Made by a program: the position numbers and the translations under genes. A stretch of 53,214 nucleotides of DNA, taken from contig JALFDW010000026.1 in NCBI GenBank assembly GCA_022778545.1, forward strand, positions 1 to 53,214, read 5' to 3'. Under the pieces are notes generated by a model. It saw only the letters and a list, made by a program, of their open reading frames with translations, made no database searches and was not told where the DNA came from. Below, piece after piece: positions 22,775 to 30,648 of the stretch (its first letter is position 1; each line of letters starts with the position of its first letter). The DNA comes from a bacterium (GTDB lineage: Bacteria; Bacillota; Clostridia; Christensenellales; CAG-138).

Positions 22775-23434
22775 ATGAATTTGAAATGGTTGGGACATTC
22801 CTGCTTTTTGTTGACAAGCGAATCCGGCGTGCGGATCCTGATGGATCCCTGTGCGCCGAAAACGGGCTATACGATCGCGCCGGTGGAAGCCGACGCTGTA
22901 ACGGCGAGCCACGATCATTACGACCACAACTATTTTGACGCGGCGCTGGGCGACCCGGTGCGCATTACGGAACCGGGCGTGCACGAGGTCAAGGGCGTGC
23001 GCATCACGGGCATTCCGACCTGGCACGATAAGGAACGCGGCGCGAAGCGCGGGCGCAACATCATGTTCCTTGTGGAGATGGATGGCATCCGCCTGCTGCA
23101 CGCGGGCGACCTTGGGCATCTGCCGGATGAAGCGGCTGTCCGGGCGGTTGGGCAGGTCGACGTGCTGCTTGCGCCCATCGGCGGCGTGTATACCATCGAC
23201 GGAACGGAAGCAAAGGAACTTGCGCGGCTGCTGCACCCGAAGGTGTTCGTGCCCATGCATTACAAGACCGAGCGGCTCTCCTTTGAGCTTGATGGGCTTT
23301 CCCCGTTCCTCGATTCGCTCAAGGGCGGGGCGATTCACCGCATGCGCCAGAGCGAAGCCACGCTTATGCCGGAAAGCCTCGGCTCCGGCCGCGTGCTGGT
23401 GCTCGAATACGAAAAGCCGGATGCGGCTGCATAA
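22775..23434 (+). CDS. MBL-fold metallo-hydrolase (UPF0173-like)
   Basis: A 219-residue metallo-beta-lactamase-fold protein. The metal-binding motif is in TASHDHYDHNY (HxHxDH, about residues 48-54), and further ligands are H in PTWHDKERG, the D of LHAGDLGHL and H in VFVPMHYKTE. The opening MNLKWLGHSCFLLTSESGV is typical of UPF0173-like proteins, whose substrate is unknown. GAGGA about seven bases before the ATG supports the start. It shares the plus-strand unit with the unknown gene upstream. Confidence 0.83.
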   Translation: MNLKWLGHSCFLLTSESGVRILMDPCAPKTGYTIAPVEADAVTASHDHYDHNYFDAALGDPVRITEPGVHEVKGVRITGIPTWHDKERGAKRGRNIMFLVEMDGIRLLHAGDLGHLPDEAAVRAVGQVDVLLAPIGGVYTIDGTEAKELARLLHPKVFVPMHYKTERLSFELDGLSPFLDSLKGGAIHRMRQSEATLMPESLGSGRVLVLEYEKPDAAA

Positions 23435-23471
23435 ACCGTCTTTGCGGAAACTTTCGCTTTTTTGACAATCA

Positions 23472-23508
23472 GAGCGGCAGGCTTCACCTCAGCCTGCCGC
23501 TCCAGTTT
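23472..23508 (+). terminator. Terminator of the MBL gene, inside the 3' end of spoIID
   Basis: An 11-bp stem, GAGCGGCAGGC (23472-23482) with GCCTGCCGCTC (23492-23502), then CAGTTTTC. The far arm encodes the last residues of the convergent spoIID. Confidence 0.6.
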
Positions 23509-24533
23509 TCGATTTCAATGCCGGTATAATAATGCTTCAGGATGGCGCGATAATCGGCGCCATCTTTTGCCATGGCGTTCGCGCCGTATTGGCTCATGCC
23601 CACGCCATGGCCGTAGCCTTTCGTGGAAACGCGCACATCCTCCCCGACGAACTCAATGGTAAAATTCGCGCTCGGAAGGTCGAGCGCCTTGCGAAACTGC
23701 CGGCCGGTGACCTCCACCTTGCCAAGCCGGACGGTTTTGACGCGGCCGCTTGCGTAGCGGGCGGTGATTTCGACCTGTACCTCCAGCTTCTTTGCGGAAA
23801 GATCCGCCTTTGGGAAAGCGGTGTTGAGCATTGTGATGAAGCTTTTCCGCGGGAACGTGGTGCTTTCCGCATAGTGTGCCGAGCCTTCCTCGCCGGGGCT
23901 TGCGACGCTCACGAGATAGGGCTGCGCGCTTGCGAACACGTTTTCTGAGCTTTCCGTCATGCCGCCGGCGGTGGAATGGTAAAGCGCTTCGATCAATGCG
24001 CCCTCATAGGTCGCAACTTCACCTGCCGTGGCATAAACGGCGTCATGAACGCGCGCGGAATAATAGGCAGCGCCGTCTCCCCACCTTGCCGCAAGCTGCG
24101 CGGGTGAACGGTAGGATTGGCAGCAGGTGCTGTCGGTGCAGATGTCCGCGCCGTGCCGCCCGCAGGGCGTGCCGCCGCAGGCTGCAAGGCGGCGCAGCGT
24201 GAAGGTGCGCGCGGCAACGGCCTGCGCTTTGAGCGCTTCCTCCTCGAACGCGGCGGGCATCTCGGCGGAAACCACGCCGCAGAGGTATTCCTCAAGCTGC
24301 ATGGAAAGCACGCGGCCTGCCGTGTCATCGTACACGGCGATCACGGCGGAGATGTTCTCCGGGGGCGTTTCCGGCGGCGCCTCGGCCTTGCGGGAAATGG
24401 CGCAGCCGCGCAGCAGCAGCACAAACAGGCTGATCAGAAGCGCGGCAAGCCCGAGCGGAAACAGCCGGACGGGCGGGAAAAAGCGCGGCTTTATGCGCCT
24501 GCGCGGGCGGCGGATTGAAGGACGGTATTCCAT
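23484..24533 (-). CDS. spoIID: Stage II sporulation protein D
   Basis: A 349-residue lytic transglycosylase that, with SpoIIP and SpoIIM, remodels septal peptidoglycan during forespore engulfment. A positively charged N-terminus and membrane anchor (about residues 20-42) precede the SpoIID domain: EEYLCGVVSAEMPAAFEEEA (catalytic Glu), ALKAQAVAARTF, YHSTAGGMTESSENVF, and near the end TKGYGHGVGMSQYGANAMA. I chose the ATG at 24533 since it gives a length close to the B. subtilis protein; its ribosome binding site is weak (GGATAAAG). A start at 24584 is possible but has none and would run into the divergent promoter. Confidence 0.9.
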   Translation of the reverse strand: MEYRPSIRRPRRRIKPRFFPPVRLFPLGLAALLISLFVLLLRGCAISRKAEAPPETPPENISAVIAVYDDTAGRVLSMQLEEYLCGVVSAEMPAAFEEEALKAQAVAARTFTLRRLAACGGTPCGRHGADICTDSTCCQSYRSPAQLAARWGDGAAYYSARVHDAVYATAGEVATYEGALIEALYHSTAGGMTESSENVFASAQPYLVSVASPGEEGSAHYAESTTFPRKSFITMLNTAFPKADLSAKKLEVQVEITARYASGRVKTVRLGKVEVTGRQFRKALDLPSANFTIEFVGEDVRVSTKGYGHGVGMSQYGANAMAKDGADYRAILKHYYTGIEIENWSGRLR

Positions 24534-24571
24534 GTCTTTATCCGTATGCGGGCGATCCCTGTTTAATTCAT

Positions 24572-24601
24572 TTGATTCCGGCATAGGAGTGCATGTATAA
24601 T
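24572..24601 (+). promoter_or_regulatory. Promoter of the sigma-like membrane protein gene
   Basis: TTGATT (24572-24577), 18 bp, perfect TATAAT (24596-24601). Confidence 0.65.
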
Positions 24602-24613
24602 AAAGGCGTAAGA

Positions 24614-24628
24614 TGACAAATACTGTCA
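24614..24628. promoter_or_regulatory. Palindrome just downstream of the promoter at 24572
   Basis: TGACA AATAC TGTCA is a perfect 5-5-5 inverted repeat near +7 to +21 and two bases before the GGAG ribosome binding site. It may be a repressor operator or an mRNA hairpin that limits ribosome access. Confidence 0.45.
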
Positions 24629-24644
24629 AAGGAGAAACGGAAGC

Positions 24645-25427
24645 ATGCAGGAACAGAACAACGCGGGCGCAGAACGCGGAAAACGGGAAATGATCGCTCT
24701 GCTCAACGGCGGGGACAAGCGCGAGCTGCGCGCGTTCATGCAGCTTTATTCCAGGCAGATCTATGACCGCGCCCTCAGCATCACGCACGATGCGGCAAAA
24801 GCGAAGGACGCTGCGCGCCGCGTGCTCGCGGAAGTGGCGGCGCTTGCCGCGCGCGGCGGCTTAAAGGAAAACATTGACGCACAGCTCATGGCGCTCACGG
24901 ACCAGATTTGCAGCGAAGCCATCTTCCTTGACGGCCTTGTGGATGATGCGCTCAAAGCGGATGCGCCTGCGGAAACGGAATGCGTGGAACCCTGCGCGGC
25001 AGCGGCGGAACAGCAGGAAGCTCTGATGGAGCATGCGGAAGAAGCGCAGCCGGGCGGCTTCCGGTTTATTGCGGAGGAGAGCCCGGAGGAAAACACCTCT
25101 GTGGAAGCGGCGGCCTTTGCGGATGATGAGACGGAGGAATACGCGGCGGAGCAGGTGTGCGTGGAGGTGCCGGACCTGTTTGACGACGATGTAGACGTGC
25201 TGCGCAAGCCGCGCCGGGAGAAGCCGGCAAAGCGGCGCGCACGGGCGCTTTCGGAGGAAGGAGAGGGGGCGAGCCCGCTGCTCGTGATCGCCATTATCCT
25301 GCTTTCCTTTTTCGTGGTGTTTCTCGTGTGGGTTCTCGTGGTGAAGCTGATGACGAGCGGCATTTTGCCCAACTATGATTTCGGCTTCGCCCAATGGTTC
25401 AACACGCATGTGTTTGAATTGTATTAA
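24645..25427 (+). CDS. Membrane protein with sigma-region-2-like N-terminus
   Basis: A 260-residue protein without a close known match. Residues 15-90 (IALLNGGDKRELRAFMQLYS and the following RALSITHDAAKAKDAARRVL) resemble region 2 of ECF sigma factors (LYxRxxxxLYRxALxxTxDxxxAEDxxQEVF), but there is no region 4 helix-turn-helix. An acidic, Glu/Ala-rich disordered stretch (about 105-190) leads to a basic patch (KPRREKPAKRRARA) and one membrane segment (about 215-238, VIAIILLSFFVVFLVWVLVV), with a short outer tail. It could be a membrane-tethered sigma-like or anti-sigma-like protein. The sigma likeness is an inference from pattern only. GGAG lies ten bases before the start. Confidence 0.65.
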   Translation: MQEQNNAGAERGKREMIALLNGGDKRELRAFMQLYSRQIYDRALSITHDAAKAKDAARRVLAEVAALAARGGLKENIDAQLMALTDQICSEAIFLDGLVDDALKADAPAETECVEPCAAAAEQQEALMEHAEEAQPGGFRFIAEESPEENTSVEAAAFADDETEEYAAEQVCVEVPDLFDDDVDVLRKPRREKPAKRRARALSEEGEGASPLLVIAIILLSFFVVFLVWVLVVKLMTSGILPNYDFGFAQWFNTHVFELY

Positions 25428-25442
25428 GCCGGTGGGAACCTA

Positions 25443-25471
25443 TTGACAGTCATATGACCATATGTTAAACT
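25443..25471 (+). promoter_or_regulatory. Promoter of the nfeD-floA cluster
   Basis: TTGACA (25443-25448), 17 bp, TAAACT (25466-25471). A small ACCCG/CGGGT hairpin lies in the leader at about 25492-25508. Confidence 0.6.
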
Positions 25472-25537
25472 ATTAACAGCATGAGGCATACCCGTGTTTG
25501 CCGGGTGCTTGAAATTTAAAAAAGGAGAGGATTTGCA

Positions 25538-26041
25538 ATGGACGGATTCTTTGCATACATCACCGGCTGGAGCCTTCCGGCGATCGTTTGCCTGCTGGTC
25601 GGCCTCGGGCTCATGATCTTTGAAATGTTCACCCCCGGCATGGGGCTGCCCGGCCTGCTTGGGGCAGGTGCGCTCATCGCAGCCGTTGTGCTCCGGGCGG
25701 ACACGTTCGCTTCGGCGCTCATCACGCTGGCGCTCATCATCGTGATCCTGGCGATCGCGGCGTTCTTTATCTACCGCTCCTTCCAGAAAGGGGCGATCTC
25801 CCGTTCCCAGATCGTGCTCAACGACACGATCGAGGAAAAATCCACTTCCCTTTCGGATGATGCCGCAAAGGAACTCATCGGGCTTGAGGGCGAATGCCTG
25901 ACGGCGCTGCGCCCTTCCGGCAACGCGGATTTTGACGGCCGCAGGCTGGATGTCGTAAGTGCGGGAGAATTTATCGAAAAAGGCAGCCGGGTGCGCATCG
26001 AGGCTGTGGAAGGGCTGCGCATTCTGGTGAAGAAGATCTGA
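25538..26041 (+). CDS. NfeD family membrane protein
   Basis: A 167-residue protein with three hydrophobic segments (about residues 10-85, including FEMFTPGMGLPGLLGAGALI, the NfeD signature region) and a C-terminal OB-fold domain (about 110-167, ending ALIGxEGxCLTALRPSGNADFDG-like and VEGLRILVKKI). Short NfeD proteins work with flotillin-type SPFH proteins in membrane microdomain organisation and stress tolerance, and here floA lies two genes downstream. The ribosome binding site AAAGGAGAGG is about seven bases before the ATG. Confidence 0.87.
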   Translation: MDGFFAYITGWSLPAIVCLLVGLGLMIFEMFTPGMGLPGLLGAGALIAAVVLRADTFASALITLALIIVILAIAAFFIYRSFQKGAISRSQIVLNDTIEEKSTSLSDDAAKELIGLEGECLTALRPSGNADFDGRRLDVVSAGEFIEKGSRVRIEAVEGLRILVKKI

Positions 26042-26064
26042 GCGGAACGAGGAGGCGGCCTTCG

Positions 26065-26310
26065 GTGAAATTTTGCATGAAATGCGGCGCATTCTATGAG
26101 GAGAAGGACGGCGGCGGCTGCCCCCGGTGCGCGGAGAACGAGCGGCTGCATGCCGCAGCCGAGGCGGCCGAGATCGACCACGGGATGGACCCTGAGGCGG
26201 CGCGGCGCGCGCGCAGGCGCGCATGGCTTGAGCTGTGCATCGGCGTGCCGGCGTTCATCGGCGTGATCTACCTTGTTATTTACCTCATCCGGGCGCTCCG
26301 GGGAGGATAA
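26065..26310 (+). CDS. Small zinc-ribbon membrane protein
   Basis: An 81-residue protein starting at GTG 26065, with GGAGG ten bases upstream. Cys pairs CMKCG (residues 4-8) and CPRC (about 19-22) form a zinc ribbon at the very N-terminus, which argues for the GTG start over the internal ATG that would lose the first Cys. A charged Ala/Arg-rich helix follows and then one membrane segment (about 55-76). Function unknown. It lies between nfeD and floA, 23 bp after nfeD, so it may be an accessory protein of that system. Confidence 0.72.
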   Translation: MKFCMKCGAFYEEKDGGGCPRCAENERLHAAAEAAEIDHGMDPEAARRARRRAWLELCIGVPAFIGVIYLVIYLIRALRGG

Positions 26311-26385
26311 TAAAGGCTAACGACCCAAGACTAAGAACGAAAAACCAAAGACTAAAACGAAACGAAATTCAGGGAGGATTCTACC

Positions 26386-27366
26386 ATGCCAGAACTTGTG
26401 ATTTCTGTCATCATCATCGTCGCAGCGATCATTTTCCTTGCGATCTTCTTCAGCTTTGTGCCCGTCGGGCTGTATATCTCGGCGCGTGCTTCCGGCGTAA
26501 AGGTCGGCATCGGTCAGCTCGTTGCGATGCGCATCCGCAAAGTCGTGCCTTCGCGCATCGTGAACCCGATGATCAAGGCCACAAAGGCCGGCCTTGTGAT
26601 CCCGCTCAACAAGCTGGAAGCGCATTACCTCGCAGGCGGCAACGTGGACCGCGTTGTGAACGCGCTCATCGCCGCGCAGCGTGCAGGCATCCCGCTCGAT
26701 TTTGAACGCGCCTGCGCCATCGACCTTGCCGGCCGCGACGTGCTCAACGCCGTGCAGATGAGCGTCAACCCGAAGGTCATCGAAACGCCGGTCATCGCCG
26801 CCATCGCCAAGGACGGCATCGAGCTGCGCGCCAAGGCGCGTGTGACCGTCCGCGCGAACATCGACCGTCTCGTCGGCGGTTCGGGCGAGGAGACCATCAT
26901 CGCCCGTATCGGCGAAGGCATCGTTACCACGGTCGGCTCTTCCAAGACCCATAAGGACGTTCTTGAAAACCCGGATCTGATCTCCCAGACGGTGCTCAAC
27001 AAGGGCCTTGACGCCGGCACCGCGTTCGAGATCCTTTCCATCGACATTGCGGACGTGGACGTTGGCCGCAACGTCGGCGCACAGCTCCAGATCGACCAGG
27101 CGGAGGCCGACAAGCGCATCGCGCAGGCCAAGGCGGAAGAACGCCGCGCCATGGCCGTTGCGCAGGAGCAGGAAAACAAGGCTGAAGTGCAGGGCATGCG
27201 CGCCCGCGTGATCGAGGCCGAGGCAGAGGTGCCGCGCGCCATCGCCGCCGCGTTCCGCGAAGGCAAGCTGGGCGTAATGGATTATTACAACATGCAGAAT
27301 GTGATCTCCGACACCAAGATGCGCGATTCCATTGCCGGCGGCGCGCAGGCGGAAAAGAAGGAATAA
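26386..27366 (+). CDS. floA: Flotillin-like protein FloA
   Basis: A 326-residue SPFH-domain protein that scaffolds membrane microdomains. A single N-terminal membrane segment (residues 4-25) leads to the SPFH region (about 30-200, with [20 protein letters not shown] and [19 protein letters not shown]). The coiled flotillin region (about 220-290) has the repeated Glu/Ala pattern [20 protein letters not shown]. Length and sequence fit FloA/UPF0365 throughout. GGGAGG is nine bases before the ATG. It is in a cluster with nfeD, as in other Bacillota. Two imperfect direct repeats of about 18 bp (CCAAGACTAAGAACGAAA-like) precede its ribosome binding site. Confidence 0.93.
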   Translation: MPELVISVIIIVAAIIFLAIFFSFVPVGLYISARASGVKVGIGQLVAMRIRKVVPSRIVNPMIKATKAGLVIPLNKLEAHYLAGGNVDRVVNALIAAQRAGIPLDFERACAIDLAGRDVLNAVQMSVNPKVIETPVIAAIAKDGIELRAKARVTVRANIDRLVGGSGEETIIARIGEGIVTTVGSSKTHKDVLENPDLISQTVLNKGLDAGTAFEILSIDIADVDVGRNVGAQLQIDQAEADKRIAQAKAEERRAMAVAQEQENKAEVQGMRARVIEAEAEVPRAIAAAFREGKLGVMDYYNMQNVISDTKMRDSIAGGAQAEKKE

Positions 27367-27422
27367 GAACCGCTGCATGAACCGTCCGGCACCCGGCGAA
27401 AGGCCGGGAGAAGGGAGCAAAG

Positions 27423-28121
27423 ATGGAGATTATTGTCATCCTAGCGATCATCTTTGCGGTGGTCAACTCGGTCAATAAAAAGAAGCAGGCCGAACAGAAA
27501 CGGCAGGCTGCGCAGCGGCAGGCGGATGTGCGTTCGCTTGAAGCGGATGAAGCGCGTGCGGCGGAGCGCCTGCGGGATTATCAGGCTGAGCGCCAAAGGC
27601 AGCAAAGCCGGCAGGCAGGCACTGACGCGCCTGTGAAGCGGCCGGCGGCGCAGCCGGGCGAAGGGCAGGGCAGCACATGGCGATGCGCCTGCGGAACGGT
27701 GAACCGCGGCACTGCCCGGTTCTGCACGGCCTGCGGCAAAGCGCACTATGGCGGCAGCATGAACTATGCTTCTTCCGAGGGCAGCGGCGTTTCCGGTGAA
27801 GGGAGTGCTGCGCCCGGCTCGCTTGGCACGCCTGTGCAGCAGGGCAAACCCCGCCCCGCTGCGGCTTCCGTGACGCGGCATGTGGTGAAGCCGCTCACGG
27901 AATCGACGCACCGGCATGTGGAATCGAGCCTTACGGGCATAGAGGATTGCCACGAAGCGCCCGAGCGCCAGGTACAGGAGCAGGACGCATACGCAACGCA
28001 GAACACGGAGGCAGCGCAGCTCCCTTATGGGCTTGCGTTTGGCCGGGATGCGGCTGTGCAGGGCATGCTGTATGCGGAGATCCTGGGCAAGCCGAAAGCG
28101 CTTCGGAGAAGAGGCGCGTAA
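27423..28121 (+). CDS. Membrane-anchored coiled-coil zinc-ribbon protein
   Basis: A 232-residue protein of unknown function. A short N-terminal membrane segment (residues 3-16) is followed by a charged coiled coil (about 20-62, rich in K, Q, R, E). A zinc ribbon of the RanBP2-like or double-Cys type follows (WRCACG and FCTACGKAH, about 86-108), then a Ser/Gly-rich and disordered tail. It is 56 bp after floA with AGGGAGCAAAG upstream of the ATG, so it is likely the last gene of the cluster; a hairpin follows. Confidence 0.7.
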   Translation: MEIIVILAIIFAVVNSVNKKKQAEQKRQAAQRQADVRSLEADEARAAERLRDYQAERQRQQSRQAGTDAPVKRPAAQPGEGQGSTWRCACGTVNRGTARFCTACGKAHYGGSMNYASSEGSGVSGEGSAAPGSLGTPVQQGKPRPAAASVTRHVVKPLTESTHRHVESSLTGIEDCHEAPERQVQEQDAYATQNTEAAQLPYGLAFGRDAAVQGMLYAEILGKPKALRRRGA

Positions 28122-28141
28122 AACAACAGAAAGTTACTCTT

Positions 28142-28171
28142 GGAGGCGCTTCGCAAAGAAGCGCCTCCTTT
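28142..28171 (+). terminator. Terminator of the nfeD-floA cluster
   Basis: GGAGGCGCTTC (28142-28152) pairs with GAAGCGCCTCC (28158-28168) around GCAAA. Only three T follow, so it may be leaky. Confidence 0.7.
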
Positions 28172-28282
28172 GCTGTCGAAAAAGTGGGGTTTTGCGTTTC
28201 AGGAATTTTGCAGGGGCAGCCTGCGAGAGGGTGAACGACGGGTTGAAAAGCAAAAAACTTCCTCAAAATGCAAAAACAGGGA

Positions 28283-28311
28283 TTGACAGGGAACACAGTT
28301 ACGGATACTAT
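28283..28311 (+). promoter_or_regulatory. Promoter of nrdDG
   Basis: TTGACA (28283-28288), 17 bp, TACTAT (28306-28311). The -10 box lies within the NrdR-like palindrome at 28305-28320. Confidence 0.75.
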
Positions 28312-28320
28312 ATTTAGTAT
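28305..28320. promoter_or_regulatory. NrdR-box-like palindrome over the nrdD -10 region
   Basis: ATACTATATTTAGTAT is a 6-4-6 palindrome that matches the 16-bp NrdR box pattern ACACWATATATWGTGT at 13 positions. NrdR represses ribonucleotide reductase genes. A clear second box at the usual spacing was not found. Confidence 0.6.
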
Positions 28321-28339
28321 AAAAACAAAATATGTTCAC

Positions 28340-28445
28340 AAAATCTTGTATTCTGCATTATGCAGCAGGGTAAGCGGGTGGAACTCCCGCACTGTCCCGC
28401 AACCGTATAGCCGGAAAACCTGAAGATACAGGATTGTGCCAAAGC
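28340..28445 (+). promoter_or_regulatory. Cobalamin riboswitch
   Basis: The aptamer core is recognisable: an upper hairpin CTGCA/TGCAG (28353-28365), GGGTAAGCGGGTGGAACTCC (28368-28387) with GCGGG/CCCGC pairing, the CTGTCCCGCAACCGT stretch with the B12 box (28392-28406), and GCCGGAAAACCTG (28410-28422) paired with a following CAGG. Its placement directly upstream of nrdD fits known cases of B12-controlled ribonucleotide reductases. The ends are approximate. Confidence 0.85.
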
Positions 28446-28475
28446 CACGGAGCATGGCGGGCATGCAAGCTTGTT

Positions 28476-28504
28476 CCGTGCGCCTGACGCACGGATATTT
28501 TTTT
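28476..28504 (+). terminator. Riboswitch-controlled terminator before nrdD
   Basis: CCGTGCG (28476-28482) pairs with CGCACGG (28488-28494), followed by AT and seven T. CACGGA at 28446-28451 can instead pair with TCCGTG at 28475-28480, an antiterminator that the ligand-bound aptamer would be expected to prevent. Confidence 0.8.
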
Positions 28505-28533
28505 GTAAAACACATGGGGGAGCTGGAACAACA

Positions 28534-30648
28534 ATGATTACGCATGTCATCAAGCGCGACGGTACACGCGCGCCGTTCAAACAGGAGAAGATCACCTGGG
28601 CCATCTACAAGGCTGCCGTTGCGGTGGGCGGGGATGACTTCGCAAAGGCGCAGGCACTTTCCGACGAGGTCACGGCATTCGTTTCCGCGCATGCGGAGGG
28701 CGATGCCGCCGACGTGGAGACCATTCAGGACGCAGTTGAAAAGATCCTCATCGAGCACGGCCACGCGAAAACGGCGAAGGCCTTCATCCTCTACCGCGAA
28801 AAGCGGCGCAGCGCCCGGGAGAGCAACGCGCTCATCGGCGCGACGATCCATATGTTCTCCGATTATCTGGATGACAAGGACTGGCAGATCCAGGAAAATG
28901 CCAACACGCAGAAGTCCATCAACGGCATGAACAATTATGTGCGCGAGACTTTCACAAAGCAGTATTGGCTCCATGAAGTCTACCCGGAGGATGTGCGCCG
29001 CGCCCATTCCGAGGGTGACATGCACATCCATGACCTTGGCTTCTTCGGGCCGTACTGCGCGGGCTGGGATCTGCGCCAACTGCTGATGGATGGCTTCGGC
29101 GGCGTGGGCGGCAAGGTGGAATCCTCCCCGGCAAAGCATCTGCGTTCTTTCCTGGGGCAGATCGTCAACTCCACCTTCACCACTCAGGGCGAGACGGCGG
29201 GTGCGCAGGCATGGAGCTCTATCGATACCTATTGCGCCCCGTTCATCCGCTACGACAACCTCACGAAAAAGCAGGTGAAGCAGGCGCTGCAGGAGTTCAT
29301 CTTCAACATCAACGTGCCCACGCGCGTCGGCTTCCAGTGCCCGTTTTCCAACCTGACGTTCGACATCAAAGCGCCGCGCACGCTCAAGAATGAGCCCGTC
29401 ATCATCGGCGGTGCGATGACAGGCGACCGCTATGGCGACTTCCAGGCCGAGATGGACCTGTTCAACGAGGCGTTCTGTGAGGTGATGCTCGAGGGCGATG
29501 CGAAGGGCCGGGTGTTTACCTTCCCGATCCCTACGATCAACGTCACGGCGGATTTTGACTGGGACAGCCCCGTGATTGACAAGTTCATGGAGATCACCTG
29601 CAAATACGGCATCCCGTATTTCTCCAACTACATCAATTCCGACCTGTCCCCGGAGGATGCGCTTTCCATGTGCTGCCGCCTCCGGCTCGACACCAAGGAG
29701 CTGCGCAAACGCGGCGGCGGACTGTTCGGCTCCAACCCGCTCACCGGCTCCATCGGCGTGGTGACGATCAACCTGCCGCGCATCGCCTATCAGTCCAAAT
29801 CCAAGGGGGAATTCTTCGGCAGGCTTTGGCGCATGGTGCAGATCGCAAAGAACAGCCTTGAGATCAAGCGCAAGGTCATCGAGAGTGAGACCGCGCGCGG
29901 GCTGTATCCCTATGCCGCGCATTATCTCCGCCACGTGCATGAGCGCACCGGGCAATACTGGTACAACCATTTCAACACCATCGGCATCATCGGCATGAAC
30001 GAGGCCTGCATGAATCTCTTTGGGCCGGAGACCGACCTTACAACGCCCCAGGGACAGGCCTTTGCCATCGAGGTGATGGATTATCTCCGCGCCGAGATGA
30101 GCAAGATCCAGGAGGAGACCGGGCATTTCTACAACCTGGAAGCCTCGCCCGCCGAGGGCACGAGCTACCGCCTCGCCCGGCTGGACCGTGCCCAGTACCC
30201 GGACATCATCTGTGCCGGCACGGAGGAGACCCCGTATTACACCAACTCCACGCAGCTGCCCGTGGGCTTTACGGACGACATCTTTGAAACGCTCGAGCTG
30301 CAGGACGAGCTGCAGAGCCGCTATACCGGCGGCACGGTGCTGCACCTGTACCTGGGCGAGCGCATCCCGGACACCGCAACGGCAAAGGCGCTCATCCGCA
30401 AGGTGTTCACGAACTATAAGCTTCCGTATCTTTCGCTCACGCCCACGTTCTCCGTCTGCCCGAAGCATGGCTACATTCGCGGCGAACACTTCACCTGCCC
30501 GGAATGCGGCGGCGAGGCGGAGGTCTGGAGCCGCGTGGTGGGCTATCTGCGGCCTGTGCAGAACTTCCACAAGGGCAAGAAGCAGGAGTATGCGGAACGT
30601 GTGAAATATGTGATAAAGGACGAGCAGCTTTGCGCATCGCAGGATTAG
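28534..30648 (+). CDS. nrdD: Anaerobic ribonucleoside-triphosphate reductase (class III)
   Basis: A 704-residue glycyl radical enzyme that makes deoxyribonucleotides without oxygen or B12. An ATP-cone begins at VIKRDGTRAPFKQEKITWAI (residues 5-24), for allosteric control. The catalytic barrel holds HIHDLGFFGPYCAGWD and SNPLTGSIGVVTINLPR. The C-terminus carries the zinc site CPKHG...CPECGG, with His in one position, and the glycyl radical loop RVVGYLRP, where Gly is the expected radical. GGGGGAG lies 11 bases before the ATG. It follows an NrdR-like box and a cobalamin riboswitch with terminator, and is followed by overlapping nrdG. Confidence 0.95.
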   Translation: MITHVIKRDGTRAPFKQEKITWAIYKAAVAVGGDDFAKAQALSDEVTAFVSAHAEGDAADVETIQDAVEKILIEHGHAKTAKAFILYREKRRSARESNALIGATIHMFSDYLDDKDWQIQENANTQKSINGMNNYVRETFTKQYWLHEVYPEDVRRAHSEGDMHIHDLGFFGPYCAGWDLRQLLMDGFGGVGGKVESSPAKHLRSFLGQIVNSTFTTQGETAGAQAWSSIDTYCAPFIRYDNLTKKQVKQALQEFIFNINVPTRVGFQCPFSNLTFDIKAPRTLKNEPVIIGGAMTGDRYGDFQAEMDLFNEAFCEVMLEGDAKGRVFTFPIPTINVTADFDWDSPVIDKFMEITCKYGIPYFSNYINSDLSPEDALSMCCRLRLDTKELRKRGGGLFGSNPLTGSIGVVTINLPRIAYQSKSKGEFFGRLWRMVQIAKNSLEIKRKVIESETARGLYPYAAHYLRHVHERTGQYWYNHFNTIGIIGMNEACMNLFGPETDLTTPQGQAFAIEVMDYLRAEMSKIQEETGHFYNLEASPAEGTSYRLARLDRAQYPDIICAGTEETPYYTNSTQLPVGFTDDIFETLELQDELQSRYTGGTVLHLYLGERIPDTATAKALIRKVFTNYKLPYLSLTPTFSVCPKHGYIRGEHFTCPECGGEAEVWSRVVGYLRPVQNFHKGKKQEYAERVKYVIKDEQLCASQD

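Noticed and set aside
28336-30570. 744-codon open frame on the minus strand
   Set aside because: Antisense of nrdD, runs into the riboswitch, no domain and no start signal.
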